A DNA stretch of 7,239 nt from Trueperaceae bacterium (GTDB lineage: Bacteria; Deinococcota; Deinococci; Deinococcales; Trueperaceae), in NCBI GenBank assembly GCA_007128755.1, contig SKWV01000260.1, positions 1-7,239 on the forward strand, in the 5' to 3' direction. Positions 6,148-7,239 of the stretch are shown here, in pieces; the stretch's first letter is position 1; each line of letters starts with the position of its first letter. Position numbers and translations under genes: made by a program. The notes beneath the pieces are model-generated. The model did no database searches, was not told where the DNA came from, and saw only the letters and a program-made list of their open reading frames with translations.

Positions 6148-6429
6148 ATGACGACACCCTTGTCAGAGACCGAGCTCGGCTCCGCCCTCGCGCGGCTCGA
6201 CGGCTGGCGACACGATGAGGACGCGCTCGTCAAGGAGTACCGTTTCGGCTCCTTCGTGAAGGCGTTCGGCTTCCTCGGCAGCGTCGCGCTCCTCGCCGAG
6301 CGGCACGCTCACCATCCCGAGATCCACAACGTGTACGACCGCGTCGTGCTGCGACTCCGCACCCACGACGCCGGCAACACCGTCACGGCCGCCGACGTCG
6401 CGTTGGCCGAGGCGATCGACGCGCTCTAG
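6148..6429 (+). CDS. Pterin-4a-carbinolamine dehydratase (4a-hydroxytetrahydrobiopterin dehydratase)
   Basis: This 93-residue cytoplasmic enzyme dehydrates 4a-hydroxytetrahydropterin to quinonoid dihydropterin, recycling the cofactor of aromatic amino acid hydroxylases. It shows the family signature from E51 (ERHAHHPEIHNVYD): H55, H56 and P57, then Y63 and H73, with H55, H56 and H73 matching the three active-site histidines of the mammalian enzyme. W20, the RFGSFVKAFGF strand-helix region and the C-terminal TAADVALAEAID helix are also typical, and the length is normal. The start is ATG 6148 by ribosome-site spacing; ATG 6142 would add two residues. No phenylalanine hydroxylase gene is in the window. 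In bacteria lacking one, the role of these proteins is unclear and may involve other pterin cofactors. It may be cotranscribed with the upstream unknown gene (72-nt gap), as no promoter was recognised. Confidence 0.93.
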   Translation: MTTPLSETELGSALARLDGWRHDEDALVKEYRFGSFVKAFGFLGSVALLAERHAHHPEIHNVYDRVVLRLRTHDAGNTVTAADVALAEAIDAL

Positions 6430-6444
6430 GGCGCCCTTCGGCAC

Positions 6445-6510
6445 GCGCGCTGCGCGCCGGCGCGGACGAACGCAGCCATCGCGCGCGGCCCCGGGCATCT
6501 TCGCTCCGGG
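6445..6510. other. Convergent intergenic spacer with two short GC hairpins
   Basis: The 91-nt gap 6430-6520 separates the dehydratase stop from the stop of the minus-strand gene. It holds GCGCG/CGCGC (6445-6449 with 6453-6457, 3-nt loop) and CCCGG/CCGGG (6490-6494 with 6506-6510, 11-nt loop). Either might serve as a terminator, but the stems are only 5 bp and lack T-tracts. No gene is seen here. Confidence 0.25.
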
Positions 6511-6520
6511 CTGGACGGTA

Positions 6521-7239
6521 TCAGTCGTCGTCCCGGTACTCGTCGTCCCAGTCGTCGTTCCAACCGTCGTCCCAGTCGTCGGGCTCGTCACCGGCCTCGG
6601 CCGCGCCTTCGGGCTCGGCGCCCTCGGGAGCGTCGCCAGGAGGCGGCGCCGGTATCGGGGCGGGGACGGCCGGTAGTGTTCCCGGCGCGGCGGGCGCGCT
6701 GGGGGCGACGGGCGGTGTCGTGCTCAACGGGGTGAAGGTGTAGCGCTCCCGCAGCACCTCGAGGTCCGCCTGGTCGATGACGCCATCGCCGGTCAAGTCG
6801 CCAGGGAGGTTGATCCCGCGCTCCCCGAAGCGATCGGTCAGGATGAGCAGGTCCTCGAAGTCGACGACCCCGTCTCGGTTCAGGTCGGCCGGATCGGCAG
6901 CCCGCTCCTCGGCGAGCGCGGCGACCTCCTCGGCGGTCGGCGCACGCGCGTCGCCCGGCCGCTGCCGCGGGTCCAGCGCGCCCTCGCCGGGCGCGCCGCC
7001 CAGCGCCACGCCGAGCGCGTACACCAGCGCCCCCGGGTACCGGTCGAAGAGGTCGGGATGCACGAGGAGCTCCAGCTCGAAGTCGGGATCGGTGGTCGTG
7101 GCGATCAGGACCGGGACGTCGGGCCCCAGGAGCGAGGCATCGGCGTAGCGGATGCGGACGCCCCGGTCGATGGCGTCGACGTCCAACCCGGCGTCCCGCC
7201 AGGCTGCGAGGGCGGCGTCGACGCGGTCCTCGAGCACCA
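6521..7239 (-). CDS. Dockerin-repeat protein with degenerate matrixin-like domain and acidic tail (5' truncated)
   Basis: The frame is open to the window edge. A GTG at 7235-7237 (taken as residue 1 for numbering) is probably internal, so 238 C-terminal residues are visible. Residues 1-115 resemble the C-terminal half of a matrixin-type metallopeptidase: ALAAW, GVRIRYAD, ELLVHPD, ALVYALGVALGGAPGEGALD, then PTAEEVAALAEE. The zinc residues are absent (see findings). Residues 118-129 and 147-158 are dockerin-type/EF-hand calcium loops: D118, N120, D122, D126, D129 and D147, T149, D151, D155, D158, spaced 29 residues apart. A Pro/Ala linker (about 173-205) leads to a strongly acidic tail with four aromatic residues (W222, W226, W230, Y234), ending in DDD. 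Dockerin modules are usually extracellular, so secretion is likely, but no signal peptide can be seen. The dockerin call is firm; the protease resemblance is by eye. Confidence 0.8.
   Translation of the reverse strand, partial: VLEDRVDAALAAWRDAGLDVDAIDRGVRIRYADASLLGPDVPVLIATTTDPDFELELLVHPDLFDRYPGALVYALGVALGGAPGEGALDPRQRPGDARAPTAEEVAALAEERAADPADLNRDGVVDFEDLLILTDRFGERGINLPGDLTGDGVIDQADLEVLRERYTFTPLSTTPPVAPSAPAAPGTLPAVPAPIPAPPPGDAPEGAEPEGAAEAGDEPDDWDDGWNDDWDDEYRDDD
6542..6580. repeat. Duplicated 15-bp unit encoding the acidic Trp tail
   Basis: GTCGTCCCAGTCGTC occurs at 6542-6556 and exactly again at 6566-6580, a 24-bp period. On the minus strand each copy encodes Asp-Asp-Trp-Asp-Asp. The in-frame duplication suggests the tail grew by tandem copying. 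Confidence 0.7.
6764..6886 (-). other. Pair of dockerin-type calcium-binding loops
   Basis: The codons give two copies of the pattern D-x-N/T-x-D-G-x-x-D-x-x-D (DLNRDGVVDFED and DLTGDGVIDQAD), each followed by a helix containing leucines, as in type I dockerin repeats. All calcium-ligand positions 1, 3, 5, 9 and 12 carry oxygen-bearing side chains in both, so both loops should bind calcium. Confidence 0.8.

Noticed and set aside
1..7239. tRNA, rRNA, CRISPR array, insertion sequence or riboswitch
   Set aside because: No cloverleaf, regularly spaced repeat array, transposase-like frame with inverted ends, or recognisable aptamer core was seen on either strand.

Overview
The window is a very GC-rich (roughly 70% by eye) bacterial chromosome segment with tightly packed genes. 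The best guess is a member of the Deinococcota (Deinococcus-Thermus), perhaps near Truepera. Three things point there: a LysZ-LysJ-LysK set from the LysW amino-group-carrier pathway that closely resembles the Thermus proteins as I remember them; a ferredoxin very like the seven-iron Thermus ferredoxin; and a gene that looks leaderless, a start type common in Deinococcus. No tRNA, rRNA, CRISPR array, insertion sequence or phage gene was seen.

Left part (1-3710, plus strand): an operon-like run. It opens with the C-terminal part of a YcaQ/AlkZ-type winged-helix DNA glycosylase, cut by the window edge. Its stop codon overlaps the GTG start of lysZ. lysZ, lysJ and lysK follow with gaps of 23 and 7 nt. 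Together they phosphorylate, transaminate and release an amino acid carried on LysW, giving lysine (or ornithine for arginine). The reductase LysY, the ligase LysX and LysW itself are not in the window, so the pathway must be completed elsewhere.

Middle (3711-4191): a 63-nt convergent gap with a GC hairpin, then a minus-strand seven-iron ferredoxin gene. A recognisable sigma-70-type promoter and a good Shine-Dalgarno site precede that gene. The 181-bp divergent spacer also carries a TACACT box just before the next plus-strand gene.

Right part (4192-7239): a 627-residue soluble protein that I do not recognise, made of alternating helical and strand-rich blocks; then a small pterin-4a-carbinolamine dehydratase with its complete active-site motif. 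A minus-strand gene enters from the right edge. It encodes two dockerin-like calcium loops, a Pro/Ala linker and an acidic Trp-containing tail. Its N-terminal part resembles a matrixin-type protease whose zinc-binding residues have all been replaced. This last protein and the 627-residue protein are the least ordinary items here.
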